Both the position numbers and the translations under genes were made by a program. Source: Tunturiibacter empetritectus (GTDB lineage: Bacteria; Acidobacteriota; Terriglobia; Terriglobales; Acidobacteriaceae). Taken from it: 64,000 nt of DNA. The stretch's first letter is position 1, and each line of letters begins with the position of its first letter. Positions 1 to 7,963 of this stretch are shown one piece after another. The DNA lies in NCBI RefSeq assembly GCF_013410875.1, contig NZ_JACCCU010000001.1, forward strand, positions 124,001 through 188,000, read 5' to 3'. The notes beneath the pieces were generated by a model. The model saw only the letters and a program-made list of their open reading frames with translations. It searched no databases and was not told the origin of the DNA.

Positions 1-846
1 TGGGGCCTCGGTTCGCGAAGCCAGGAGTTCAGGGAAGAACGTTAGCTCCAGCGCCTGACGTAAGAAGCCTACTCCAGAGGAGCCGCCAGTGCCTTGCCGA
101 AAACCGATAATGCGTTCGACAGTTTTCATGTGACGGAAGCGCCAGAGCTGAAAGTATTCTTCAACGTCTACCAGTTTTTCGCACATTTCGTAAGCCTCCC
201 AATGCTGTTTTGGGTTGCGGTATATCTGTCGAAAGGCTTCTACGAGCGCCTCATTCCTGGTGTGGGGCTTAGACCAATCCCGGTCGCGGCACTCGTCGGG
301 AATGCTATAGCCATGCCGAGAAAGGTATAGCAAGAATTCGTCATATAAGCTGGGAGATTCAAGAGTGCGCTTGAGGTCGTCATGGATCGTCTTATCGTGC
401 GCGAAGACTTTGATATTGTCTGCGTTCTTATTGCCCAGTAAAAATTCGAGTTTGCGATATTGAAAGGATTGAAATCCTGATGCACTTCCAAGGACGGATC
501 GAAATTCCATATACTCCGACGGTGTGAGAGTTTCGAGCACGGACCACTGTTCGAAGAGCTGCATCTGAATGAGCTTTACGCGTGACAGAGTTTTGAGGGT
601 GGGTGGAAGTCTGTCCTGGCGTATGTGATCGATCGCAGCCGTAAGCTCGTGAATGACCAGCTTAATCCATAGCTCCGAAACCTGGTGTTGAACGATAAAC
701 AACATCTCGTCATGATGCGGCGGTTGGGATAGAGGTCGCTGTTGCGCAAGCAGGCCGTCAAGGGAGAGGTAGCCTGAGTAGCTTAGCCTGTCAGAGAAGT
801 CGCTTACAATATTTGGCTCGACGGGTCGTTGATTGGTATTTGTCAT
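1..846 (-). CDS. kynA: Tryptophan 2,3-dioxygenase (C-terminal end cut by window edge)
   Basis: Haem enzyme that opens the indole ring of L-tryptophan to N-formylkynurenine, first step of the kynurenine pathway, cytoplasmic. My own reading of the minus strand from ATG at 846 gives 282 open codons to the window edge with no stop. Visible family signatures are YSGYLSLDGLL, HHDEMLFIVQHQ with ELWIKL (haem and substrate region, about residues 45-65), WRFRHMKTVER, and near the end GTGGSSGVGFL followed by FFPELLASRT. Family members are about 280-300 residues, so only a few terminal residues are missing. No other kynurenine-pathway gene is visible nearby. The family call is secure. Confidence 0.95.
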   Translation of the reverse strand, partial: MTNTNQRPVEPNIVSDFSDRLSYSGYLSLDGLLAQQRPLSQPPHHDEMLFIVQHQVSELWIKLVIHELTAAIDHIRQDRLPPTLKTLSRVKLIQMQLFEQWSVLETLTPSEYMEFRSVLGSASGFQSFQYRKLEFLLGNKNADNIKVFAHDKTIHDDLKRTLESPSLYDEFLLYLSRHGYSIPDECRDRDWSKPHTRNEALVEAFRQIYRNPKQHWEAYEMCEKLVDVEEYFQLWRFRHMKTVERIIGFRQGTGGSSGVGFLRQALELTFFPELLASRTEAP

Positions 847-890
847 CTTCACCTGCATTCGAAACTAACTTTCTCCCAAGATAAGTTTGC

Positions 891-3128
891 TCATCGAGCA
901 CGCACTGACGTAGTGATTGTCAACGCGACCTCATTCGACTGCACCACCTGATTGGTGTCGGCGTCCCGGCGATACACCCGCACGGTGTAGTGTCCTGGCA
1001 GGCTCAAGTTTACCAACTTCGACAGATGAGCGGTCTGCGTGACTGATCCGCCTGAAGGAATTTGATCTATCTTTTGAAGGTCTGACGGTTGTAGGCTTCC
1101 AGCGATATTTTCACCCATCAAGCGGCCTGTCGAATTTCTCACCAGTAAGATAAACGAGAACTCTGGATTGTCGGTTCCCGGTCTATGAGAGAACAGGATT
1201 GGATGATCTGAGATATTCGTCAACGTAATGAACACGCGTGCGTCCTCTCCAACCCTAAGCCCGCCAGTGGGAGCATTGATCGTGACCGCGAATGATCCCT
1301 GTGAGATGTTGTGAGCCGCAGAGGGAATCGAAGCTGGCACCGCCTCTGGCTTTTGGGGCTCTGTTGGTTGCACGGCCTTCGGAATGACCGGACTTGCTAC
1401 CTGGAGTTCAGGTTGCGTTTTTAGTGTCGCAACCGCATTCGGAGTAGCTGCGGCAGCGATGGGGGGCGATACCACGTGCGAGTTCGACCTCAAACTCTGA
1501 GGTGTGATTGTTTTCCACGTTGGCGCAGATGGCATGGGCACAGGCGGCAGTTGAATATGCAGTTCTGCCGACTCGACTGATACGGAGGTCTTTGGCTGAG
1601 GCTTCACAGATTTCGACACCACTCTGTTCAGCATTTTATTGTTCAATTGAGTCAAGGCTTCGGGCACGACAGGGACAGCGCTATCGATTCGCGGGGCCGT
1701 TTTATCCGCTGCTATCGCCAGCTTTAGACCTATCATCTTCTTTTTTATCTCAGGATCCTCGTCGGTGAAGATTCTGAGGCTGATACGAAATATCTCCGAT
1801 GGCCGCTCTAGATTGCCTGCGCTTGAAACCAGCCATGTTCCGTCGCTTGAGATCTGAAGTTCACTGAAGTTGGATTTAGTCTCCGGCACCAGCAGGGTTA
1901 AATGGCCGGTCGGCACGGCGACGTAGTGGATCGTATCTTCGTCTGCCACCGCGACGGAATAGATTTGATCTTCTTCGCGATCATCGGTTGAAAAAAAGAT
2001 CGAGGCCGAATCGGCTGCCCAGGTAAATTCCTTGATTGAGCGTTCGAACTTCGGCAGGAGGGGAGTAGCCGTGCCCGTCTGGCGGTTTAAGAGCACCAGA
2101 CGAGATTGGGCCCTGCTGTACTGCGCTCGCGCCTGCGAACGAAATGCCAGCCATTTACCATCTGGCGAGTAGGCTGGCGCTTCGTCATTTTCTGCCGACT
2201 TCGCAACCTGCTCCGGCCGCGCTGCGGCGTTATTCAGACTCAGTGTAAAAATTCCGTTGTTTGTAGTTGCTGCAGAAGCCCTGTTGGGGCTGGTGATAAA
2301 AGCAACTTCCTTCGAATCCGGAGCCCACGCATATCCGATTCGGTCGTCTGACGAAGTTGCAGGAACGTCCGCATCTCCAATGCTTTGGCGCGGCGTCAGG
2401 TCGCGTATCGCGTCGCCATTCGCGGCAAACACCACAAGCATGTGGCTGCGCTTCGGTCCGGTATCGTGATCTGGGCGCAGATACTGTAGATGGTCCAAAG
2501 ACTGCGCGTTCGCTGGGATTACATCAGCAACGTCATCTTTGGCTTTATCGCATGCGTCTTCGGCTGCCCACGCCGCTTCATCACTGCACTCAGGATAGAC
2601 CTGCGAAGTAAACAGTATCCGCTGCGAGTCCGGCGACCATACAGCCCTATCTGCGCCTGTGATCACATTTGTCAGGCGCTTCGGAGCACCGGGCTTGCCT
2701 GCCTTCTCGTCCCAGGGTGCAACGAAGATCTGCAAACGCGCCGTCTGCTCGTCGTTCGCGACAAACAGCAGCATCTTGCCATCCGGCGATAATCTACCTC
2801 CGAACTCTCCATCATTAGTAAACGTAATCTGCCGTTCATGCGGTTCAGACGCGATGGTGCCGGCTTTGTCTTCAAGCGGTACCGCCCAGAGATGGTTTAT
2901 GACCACATTTCTATTAAGATCTATCTCTGGTGCTGAGAACACCACCCACTTGCCTGATGAAGAGATCTGCGGATCGCTCACCTGCTTCATCCGCGCCAAA
3001 TCCTCAAATTTCATCGGCCGTTTCGCCGCTGCCGCCTCCGGTACTACTCCTACTTGGCTACTACCCCAAGCCGGAAGGATGGCTATCATTACGGTCAGCA
3101 GCGCTACGCGAATTACTCGATCACTCAT
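891..3128 (-). CDS. Secreted S9-type beta-propeller protein lacking the peptidase domain, with C-terminal Ig-like domain
   Basis: 745 residues. A signal peptide (about 1-24) is followed by KFEDLARMKQVSDPQISSSGKW, typical of the start of S9 (acylaminoacyl-peptidase type) propellers, then PD40-like blades with repeated SPDGK/SPDSQ/APDSK motifs to about residue 450. In S9 enzymes the phrase RPSEIFR ends the propeller and the alpha/beta hydrolase follows. Here RPSEIFRISL leads instead into about 170 residues of Pro/Ala/Val-rich linker and a final beta-rich domain (about 620-740: GGLRVGEDARVFITLTNISD to the end) resembling an Ig-like or intracellular-proteinase-inhibitor fold. No GxSxG nucleophile motif is present, so it should bind rather than hydrolyse. 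It lies 181 bases downstream of the VWA gene on the same strand. Function unknown. Confidence 0.8.
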   Translation of the reverse strand: MSDRVIRVALLTVMIAILPAWGSSQVGVVPEAAAAKRPMKFEDLARMKQVSDPQISSSGKWVVFSAPEIDLNRNVVINHLWAVPLEDKAGTIASEPHERQITFTNDGEFGGRLSPDGKMLLFVANDEQTARLQIFVAPWDEKAGKPGAPKRLTNVITGADRAVWSPDSQRILFTSQVYPECSDEAAWAAEDACDKAKDDVADVIPANAQSLDHLQYLRPDHDTGPKRSHMLVVFAANGDAIRDLTPRQSIGDADVPATSSDDRIGYAWAPDSKEVAFITSPNRASAATTNNGIFTLSLNNAAARPEQVAKSAENDEAPAYSPDGKWLAFRSQARAQYSRAQSRLVLLNRQTGTATPLLPKFERSIKEFTWAADSASIFFSTDDREEDQIYSVAVADEDTIHYVAVPTGHLTLLVPETKSNFSELQISSDGTWLVSSAGNLERPSEIFRISLRIFTDEDPEIKKKMIGLKLAIAADKTAPRIDSAVPVVPEALTQLNNKMLNRVVSKSVKPQPKTSVSVESAELHIQLPPVPMPSAPTWKTITPQSLRSNSHVVSPPIAAAATPNAVATLKTQPELQVASPVIPKAVQPTEPQKPEAVPASIPSAAHNISQGSFAVTINAPTGGLRVGEDARVFITLTNISDHPILFSHRPGTDNPEFSFILLVRNSTGRLMGENIAGSLQPSDLQKIDQIPSGGSVTQTAHLSKLVNLSLPGHYTVRVYRRDADTNQVVQSNEVALTITTSVRAR

Positions 3129-3309
3129 CAGGTCAAGCTACCCTTCGCGCTGTGTGGTTCGATCCTACAAACGGATTACGACGCCCTGGAAAAGCCAGAT
3201 GTACGCAGTGCCTGAATTTAGTAGAAAGTTAGCCGAACTCCCGCATATGACATGGGACGGCGAACTGAAGTGTCACCGCGTGCAGGACGATCGTGTTTCT
3301 TGAACTGGA

Positions 3310-4389
3310 TCACTGCGAGACAGGATCCGGTCCCGGCAACGGTAAATTGTCTGTAGACGCCGTCTGCTGAAGGAAGCGATACCCATCCCGAGTTCGGAGG
3401 TGATACTTTTGCAGGTTTTTGCCAACGAGCTTTACCGTTATCGTGCGCCATCCCCGGTTTGGATTGGGTTGCGGATAGTAGCTGAGAGTGTAGAGATGAG
3501 CCAGGTCATCCCTGATGGAGGCAAACGCCTGCTTCTCGTCTCTCCAACTCTTCGAGAAATAGGCTTTGCCGCCTGTGACCTTGCTCATTCGCTCAAAGAC
3601 GGCGGTAGAGATTGGTTCATCTTCGGCTTGCTGAGTGCTGATCATGTAGATGATTGTGCCAGTGGATTGAGCCAGCTCTGCTACGTCCTCCGGGGGCACC
3701 AAACTTGCATTGTCGGGGCCATTAGAAAAGACAACGATGGCTTTTTTCCCGGTCAAACGAGCGGCATCCTTTACTGTGAGCAACAGGGAGTTGTAGAGTG
3801 CAGCGTCATCCCCCGCAACCGTACTGCGCACGCCACGCAAGGCTTGTGATCGATCGGACGTAAGCCCAGATACGCGAGAAAGATCCCGGCTATAGGAGTA
3901 GAGAGCTACCTTGCTCACGCCCTCGAGAGACCGGATGAAATCTGCGATGGAGTCTTGGGCGAATACGAATCCCCGGTACATGTAATTGCTCGTGTCAAAG
4001 AGAATAAAAACGTTAGCACCCGCCGACCATAGGTCTGGAGTCTTCCCCTGATCCCCGGCAGAGGATTTCTGTACTATGGTTATCGCACCTTTTCCAGTGT
4101 CCTGTGAAGGGTGATTGCCCGACGGAGAAGCGTCAATCAGTCTGCGAGGTGGTTCGTTTCCTTCCTCGAAGGTCGCAGTTTTTTCTGAGATTTTATCCTC
4201 GGTTATAGAGAAGTCTTCTGGGCTGAGACCGCTGACATAATTTCCCTTTCCGTCAGTTACGGCGACGTTCAACTGTACAAGGACGACGCTTACTCGAATG
4301 CGCGACGTATCATTCTGGGCAGCACCGGAGCCGTCGCCATAGAGAGGAAATAATAGCAACCAGAGAAGTAGAAGATGTCGCTTCACCAT
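3310..4389 (-). CDS. Secreted VWFA-related protein (acidobacterial type)
   Basis: About 359 residues from ATG 4389, chosen because AGGAAG lies 4-5 bases upstream and the product opens with MVKRH plus a Leu-rich signal core. An upstream ATG at 4416 (GGAG 10 bases away) is also possible and would overlap the preceding gene. After the signal peptide comes RVSVVLVQLNVAVTDGKGNYV and LSPEDFSITEDK, the usual N-terminal domain of acidobacterial VWFA-related secreted proteins, then a VWA domain with VFILFDTSNYMYRG. The metal-site motif is altered: DxSxS reads DTSNY, and the late Asp region reads FSNGPDN. Expected to be periplasmic or exported and to take part in protein contacts. Probably co-transcribed with the gene ending at 4397. 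Confidence 0.85.
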   Translation of the reverse strand: MVKRHLLLLWLLLFPLYGDGSGAAQNDTSRIRVSVVLVQLNVAVTDGKGNYVSGLSPEDFSITEDKISEKTATFEEGNEPPRRLIDASPSGNHPSQDTGKGAITIVQKSSAGDQGKTPDLWSAGANVFILFDTSNYMYRGFVFAQDSIADFIRSLEGVSKVALYSYSRDLSRVSGLTSDRSQALRGVRSTVAGDDAALYNSLLLTVKDAARLTGKKAIVVFSNGPDNASLVPPEDVAELAQSTGTIIYMISTQQAEDEPISTAVFERMSKVTGGKAYFSKSWRDEKQAFASIRDDLAHLYTLSYYPQPNPNRGWRTITVKLVGKNLQKYHLRTRDGYRFLQQTASTDNLPLPGPDPVSQ

Positions 4390-4396
4390 AAGCTTC

Positions 4397-7300
4397 CTAA
4401 TATGTATTGGCATCATTTCTCATCTTCTCCGATGCAGTAGCAGTAGTGTTAACCCCTGAGACCCCGGCAGTTTTGCTCTGTCGAAACTCATCTCCTGTTT
4501 CTTGAATAGCACGAAGGATTGCGGGCCAATCGTCAGGCTCCGTCGCAAAGATTTTGGTGATCGCACGCCGACTCAGCTCTGGAACAAGGCTGTTTAGCGC
4601 CACAGGGGAGTAACCCATCTCGTCTGCGAGGCGAGCCCAATATAAGTTGCTGGACTCCCATGATTCTCCAAACAGGCGGCTGGAATAAGAGCCAAAGAAC
4701 GGAAAGGGTTTTACATTCAGCAACTGGCAAGCGTTGGTTCGGGCCATCGTCGGATGGGGCACACCGAAATCTCTCGAGAGGTGCTCCCAGCTTACCTCGG
4801 CTGGATATCGCCGTTGCAGCTCCTGAAGTTGTTGACCTGCCGGTCCCCAGGAGCTATTTTCTTCGGGAAACCTGCTATGGTACTCGGCAGCAATGTAGGC
4901 GGTCTCGGCTGGCGTCATTCGCGGAAGCATTACAGCTACATCTTCCGCACGGAACAGTGACTGTTGAACTCGTTCTAGTCGTTGCGATGTCAAACGATCA
5001 GAGAGGATGGCGATAACTTTCTCCCTGATTTGGGCGTTGCCTGCAGAGGCCGTCAACAACTCTTCTCCAGCCTTTTGGTAAAGAGTGGCAGCATGAAGTT
5101 CGACTGGGGTCACGCTCCACCAACGCGGAAGTGTTGCGCCGACTAAAAGTTCCGGTACTAGATCTTTCCAAATGAGTGCTTGTACATTTTCTGGAGAGAG
5201 AAAGTCCTGCTCCGTCGTTGCCAAGGCATACGACAGGTCGACTAGAGATCCGACGAGATACGCTCCGCCGCCGGCAGGCGATCCAGCACCTAACAATATG
5301 GGAGCACTCCAGAGTCGATCGGGGCTCTGTATCGAAACCCCCAGAAAGTCGTGGGAGCGGACGAAGAGCGGATTATGGTGAAGCATTTGAGCTCCGGGGG
5401 GTTCATAGTACGCGTAGTTCAAACCGACCAGAGTATCCCTCAAAAAAGGCATGAGCTGGCCACGAGCAGTTTCGAGCTGCGCGTGCGAACCTGGCTCTTT
5501 AATGACCTTCGTCAAATCCGTGCGGACTTGCAGCTCTGCGTGATGGGCGGTGTAGTTTGGAGGCGCCCAACTGATTTTTTCGCTGTTGGTGAAGATCGGG
5601 CGTGGCAGGTCAAATTCCCGGAGCTCTGCTGCAAGTGGAAGAAGGGCATCGCTTTTGCCTTTGCCCTGTGCCATCTCTTTCAGGCCTTCGCTAAGGGCGA
5701 ATAATGTATCAAGAGAGACCAGCCGCTGGTCATCCAAGACCGAATTGATCCTCGCGCCTAATGCGGTGTGCTCGCGTAGTCCGTCCGGGGTTGCTTGACG
5801 CGGGCCTGCAAGCAATTCGACGAGTTCTCCTTGAGAGGAGTCCGCCTTCATGCCTGCCGCAAGCAGAAGTTCCTGCAGGGATTTTTGAGTGCTGTCGAAG
5901 AGTTGAGTTGAGGAAGAGATCGCGGTGAATGGTTCGATCACTTTTTGCCAAGATGTGTTCAGCTCGGGCTCTGGAATTTGGCCTTGGCGGGCAAGAATTT
6001 GCCAGAGTCCGACGGTCGCCTGAAATGCTCCCAGGGCATTCCCACGCAGTGTAGGATTTGAAATTCTGTCGATCGCCTCCGTCGATTTCATGAAGCTGGA
6101 GATGCCGGCGTCGTTCAGATCCGGAAACTCAGCGAACACGAGGTACCAGTTGTTCAGTTCTGAAAACCGATCGGCCATTTGATGTACTGTCTCGGCGGAT
6201 AGGCGGTTACCCGGTTGCCGTCCACGATTTAATTCACTCAAAGTGAGATAGATCTGGAGCGGCCCGTTATCACTGTCTATTGAGGAAAGTGCCGTCATCG
6301 TTTCGAGCAACTGCTCCGGACGATCCCAACTCCGAGCTCGCTTAACCCAGCTACGAACAGTCTTAGATTCTGACTTTTGGAGAAGAATCTCCTTCCAAAC
6401 CTCAAGATTTCCCGGCACGTGTGGATCGCCGTTAGACTCCCATTGAATGCGCGTAAACAGCACTAACAGATCGGGAGCTTTTGGGAATACTCCCCTCACC
6501 GCATTGGTGCCAGCAGCACCCTTCCGAAAGACGTCGTAGAGTTGCTTTAGCCGCGGAGTTTCTGTGAGGTGTACCTGCTGCGTCCGGCTGACACGGGACA
6601 AAGCATCGAAGTAGGCAGCAAGCCAGCCGTTATCCTTTGCCAGCAGATTGGTGACGAACTCCCCCGACTTCTCTGGACTTGTGCCGACCAGTTCCTTCCA
6701 ATCCGCTTCTACACTCTCTCCTCCTGGGACGGCTACGCGTCCTGAGCGGATGCATATCTGGCTCCCATAAAAATCCAGGATGCTTCCAAGCGGGAGCAGT
6801 TTTCTAAGGCCCGGGGAGTTCCGCAAAGCGAGACTGGTCTCGTCGTCTGTTTTGGCCAGTGCCCAATACAAACGGGCTACGGAAGGGTCGCCGAGCACCG
6901 CGTCTAACAGACTCCCCGAGCTTGCCTTCGGATTTTGGCTTAGACCCATCCAATCGCTTTCGTGGAATAGGGCTGGAACTCGAGACACTGGATATGGATA
7001 CGTGAAAGGAGCGCCTTTCTGGAGAGCTTCTTCCAGCTCGACGAGAGGAAAGCCCGAATCGATCGTAAGAAAAGCTCTCTCCGGGTTTGCCGTCTCCAAC
7101 GTGAAGTTTTTCTGACCGCACCCTTCCCGAAGACGATAACCGAGGATATGAACGAGGGTACCGGCGTCGTCACAGCCGGTGACACGGATCGTGCTGCTCG
7201 CTCCTGCCAGAATTTGAAGTTCTCTCGCCTGATTCACATAACGATCGATCAAGATAAGGAATTCGGTCGGACTGCTCTGTTGATAGCCACGAAGATAGAC

Positions 7301-7561
7301 ATTTCGGGCTAGCAGAGCCAGCACATCGTCTTTGGAGGCCTTCTGACTAATACCAGCCATGCGGAGAAAAGATCGAAGAGGGCCGGGGATGATGACCGTG
7401 TCTCTTTGAATAGTTGGCGTCTTTATAGCGAGCGCCTGGGTGTCAGCCGGAGCCGATGAAGAAACTGCCCAGATCGTGCTGCAGGGGTGGATCAGGCTAT
7501 AGATGCAAAGACATAGCCATCCTGCCAGGGAAATGGGCGATAGGTGAAACGGAGATTTCAT
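4397..7561 (-). CDS. Large secreted protein of unknown function
   Basis: 1,054 residues from ATG 7561, preferred over an upstream in-frame start at 7675 because the product then begins MKSPFHLSPISLAGW, a plausible signal peptide, with AGAAGG 9 bases upstream. I recognise no named family. The rest is soluble and helix-rich, reminiscent of long helical-repeat scaffolds, with recurring Trp/Leu pairs and no catalytic motif I can name. Its stop lies 7 bases before the chosen start of the VWA gene, so the two are almost certainly one transcript and may form one secreted assembly. Homologues elsewhere in acidobacteria are expected but unchecked. Confidence 0.75.
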   Translation of the reverse strand: MKSPFHLSPISLAGWLCLCIYSLIHPCSTIWAVSSSAPADTQALAIKTPTIQRDTVIIPGPLRSFLRMAGISQKASKDDVLALLARNVYLRGYQQSSPTEFLILIDRYVNQARELQILAGASSTIRVTGCDDAGTLVHILGYRLREGCGQKNFTLETANPERAFLTIDSGFPLVELEEALQKGAPFTYPYPVSRVPALFHESDWMGLSQNPKASSGSLLDAVLGDPSVARLYWALAKTDDETSLALRNSPGLRKLLPLGSILDFYGSQICIRSGRVAVPGGESVEADWKELVGTSPEKSGEFVTNLLAKDNGWLAAYFDALSRVSRTQQVHLTETPRLKQLYDVFRKGAAGTNAVRGVFPKAPDLLVLFTRIQWESNGDPHVPGNLEVWKEILLQKSESKTVRSWVKRARSWDRPEQLLETMTALSSIDSDNGPLQIYLTLSELNRGRQPGNRLSAETVHQMADRFSELNNWYLVFAEFPDLNDAGISSFMKSTEAIDRISNPTLRGNALGAFQATVGLWQILARQGQIPEPELNTSWQKVIEPFTAISSSTQLFDSTQKSLQELLLAAGMKADSSQGELVELLAGPRQATPDGLREHTALGARINSVLDDQRLVSLDTLFALSEGLKEMAQGKGKSDALLPLAAELREFDLPRPIFTNSEKISWAPPNYTAHHAELQVRTDLTKVIKEPGSHAQLETARGQLMPFLRDTLVGLNYAYYEPPGAQMLHHNPLFVRSHDFLGVSIQSPDRLWSAPILLGAGSPAGGGAYLVGSLVDLSYALATTEQDFLSPENVQALIWKDLVPELLVGATLPRWWSVTPVELHAATLYQKAGEELLTASAGNAQIREKVIAILSDRLTSQRLERVQQSLFRAEDVAVMLPRMTPAETAYIAAEYHSRFPEENSSWGPAGQQLQELQRRYPAEVSWEHLSRDFGVPHPTMARTNACQLLNVKPFPFFGSYSSRLFGESWESSNLYWARLADEMGYSPVALNSLVPELSRRAITKIFATEPDDWPAILRAIQETGDEFRQSKTAGVSGVNTTATASEKMRNDANTY

Positions 7562-7960
7562 CGCTGGACACCTTCTAAGAAGCGGAAGACTTGTGGTGCC
7601 GATGACAACGAACGTAAACCCAATCAAAGAGCGATATTGACGTGAATGTAAGACTAAGAACGGGGAACTTACCACTAAATCGTGTCTATTCGCAAATCTG
7701 CGGGTAGGCAGGTTTGCCTATCCATTTATGCATCAATACTTTAATCAAAAAGATTGACGGCTCGTGCAGTGTTTGGAGGGTACTGTACTACCTCTGAACC
7801 GCAATTTACCAGAGTGGAGACATAAATTTTACAATTTTGGCCTTTGGAAGGGATTCAGCTACGCGGAATCTCTCTCACGCCTTCGTCATTGTGTTCTTCT
7901 GGCGGCTCTCATGGCGCATCATTGATGCGGTATTACCCCTAGCCGACCTCGATCAGTCGG
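7562..7960. other. Intergenic region, GH3 gene to orphan secreted gene
   Basis: 399 bases between two minus-strand genes, AT-richer than its surroundings around 7720-7860 (runs such as TTTAATCAAAAAG and ATAAATTTTACAATTTT), as expected for the promoter of the gene starting at 7561. I see no open frame with coding character. A short palindrome CGCATC/GATGCG lies at about 7915-7929. Confidence 0.5.
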
Positions 7961-7963
7961 CTA
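7940..7963 (-). terminator. Hairpin over the GH3 stop codon
   Basis: Perfect 8-base inverted repeat TAGCCGAC/GTCGGCTA with an 8-base loop. The TAG stop of the GH3 gene lies inside one arm. No T-run follows on the minus strand, so intrinsic termination is uncertain; it may only stabilise the 3' end. Confidence 0.4.

Noticed and set aside
94..330. Plus-strand 78-codon frame at the left edge
   Set aside because: It is antisense to the tryptophan dioxygenase, whose motifs are unmistakable on the minus strand.
891..3128. Call as an S9 prolyl oligopeptidase
   Set aside because: The propeller matches, but the hydrolase domain and the GxSxG motif are absent.
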